This document shows, in pieces, positions 5,741-5,888 of a stretch of 5,888 nucleotides of DNA (positions within the stretch are counted from its first letter, which is position 1; each line of letters starts with the position of its first letter). Below the pieces are notes generated by a model. The model was not told the DNA's origin. It saw nothing but the letters and a program-made list of their open reading frames with translations, and did no database searches. Made by a program: the position numbers and the translations under genes. This DNA comes from an uncultured Curtobacterium sp. (lineage in GTDB: Bacteria; Actinomycetota; Actinomycetes; Actinomycetales; Microbacteriaceae), in the NCBI GenBank assembly GCA_913774725.1, contig CAJYIG010000285.1, positions 1 through 5,888 on the forward strand, written 5' to 3'.

Positions 5741-5888
5741 CCCGGCGGCGCGGCGCCGAGCGCAGCTGCGCGGTCGCGGGCCCGCTCCCCGCGGGCGCGG
5801 CGGAGCGCCTCCAACGGCCGCGCCGGCCGCACGGCTGCCGCGCCCCAGTGCGGTCGCTTGCGCCGTCGCCGTCGCCGTCGCCGCACAA
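5741..5888. other. GC-rich tail after rmuC with palindromes; no supported gene
   Basis: These 148 bases are extremely GC-rich. They hold several short palindromes: CGGCGCCG (5751-5758), GCGCAGCTGCGC (5760-5771), GCGGGCCCGC (5776-5785), a stem GCCCGC/GCGGGC with a 5-base loop (5780-5796) and CGGCC/GGCCG with a 5-base loop (5815-5829). One or more may end rmuC transcription, but no T-run follows, so an intrinsic terminator is not proven. All minus-strand frames are open to the right edge but give Arg- or Ala-rich compositions without recognisable motifs. The end of a convergent gene cannot be excluded. Confidence 0.5.
5862..5883. repeat. Short GCCGTC tandem repeat
   Basis: Three exact copies of GCCGTC followed by GCCG. 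It may be the end of a low-complexity coding segment of a gene beyond the right edge, or simple GC-rich intergenic sequence. Confidence 0.6.

Noticed and set aside
5578..5886. A minus-strand gene starting with an Arg-rich run at the right edge
   Set aside because: The poly-Arg start is the hexamer repeat read in one frame, and most of the frame is antisense to the end of rmuC. No motif supports it.
1..5888. CRISPR arrays, tRNA or rRNA genes, insertion sequences, phage or defence genes
   Set aside because: I saw no spaced direct repeats, transposase or integrase motifs, tRNA-like sequence or terminal inverted repeats. Apart from short intergenic regions the window is filled by five ordinary genes.

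Overview
The window comes from a high-GC Gram-positive bacterium, most likely an actinobacterium. Coding third positions are almost all G or C, the inositol genes follow the actinobacterial order iolC - class I aldolase - iolA/mmsA - iolB, and the aldolase belongs to a family named after a Corynebacterium glutamicum protein. The sequence alone does not fix the genus; Microbacteriaceae is a reasonable guess.

Layout. From about 4334 down to base 1, on the minus strand, lie four tightly packed genes of myo-inositol catabolism: iolC (5-dehydro-2-deoxygluconokinase), a TIM-barrel aldolase-like gene, iolA/mmsA (CoA-acylating (methyl)malonate-semialdehyde dehydrogenase) and iolB (5-deoxy-glucuronate isomerase). 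iolB runs off the left edge. The first three genes overlap by 8 and 4 bases and the last gap is 20 bases, so they form one transcription unit. A good sigma-70-like promoter (CTGACA, 17-bp spacer, TACAGT) sits just upstream of iolC, next to short palindromes that could be operators. Divergent from it, on the plus strand, is rmuC, a membrane-anchored coiled-coil protein with a nuclease-like domain and no metabolic link to inositol. The last 148 bases after rmuC are extremely GC-rich and hold several short palindromes and a hexamer repeat, but no gene I can support.

How the genes work together. In the known pathway inositol is oxidised, dehydrated and hydrolysed to 5-deoxy-glucuronate (IolG, IolE, IolD; not in the window). 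IolB isomerises it to 2-deoxy-5-keto-gluconate and IolC phosphorylates this. An aldolase then splits the product into dihydroxyacetone phosphate and malonate semialdehyde, and IolA converts the semialdehyde to acetyl-CoA. The window holds the last four steps if the aldolase-like gene fills the aldolase slot. In Bacillus that step belongs to the unrelated metal-dependent IolJ, which makes the replacement the most interesting point here. I see no wholly new system; the rest is ordinary catabolic and housekeeping DNA.
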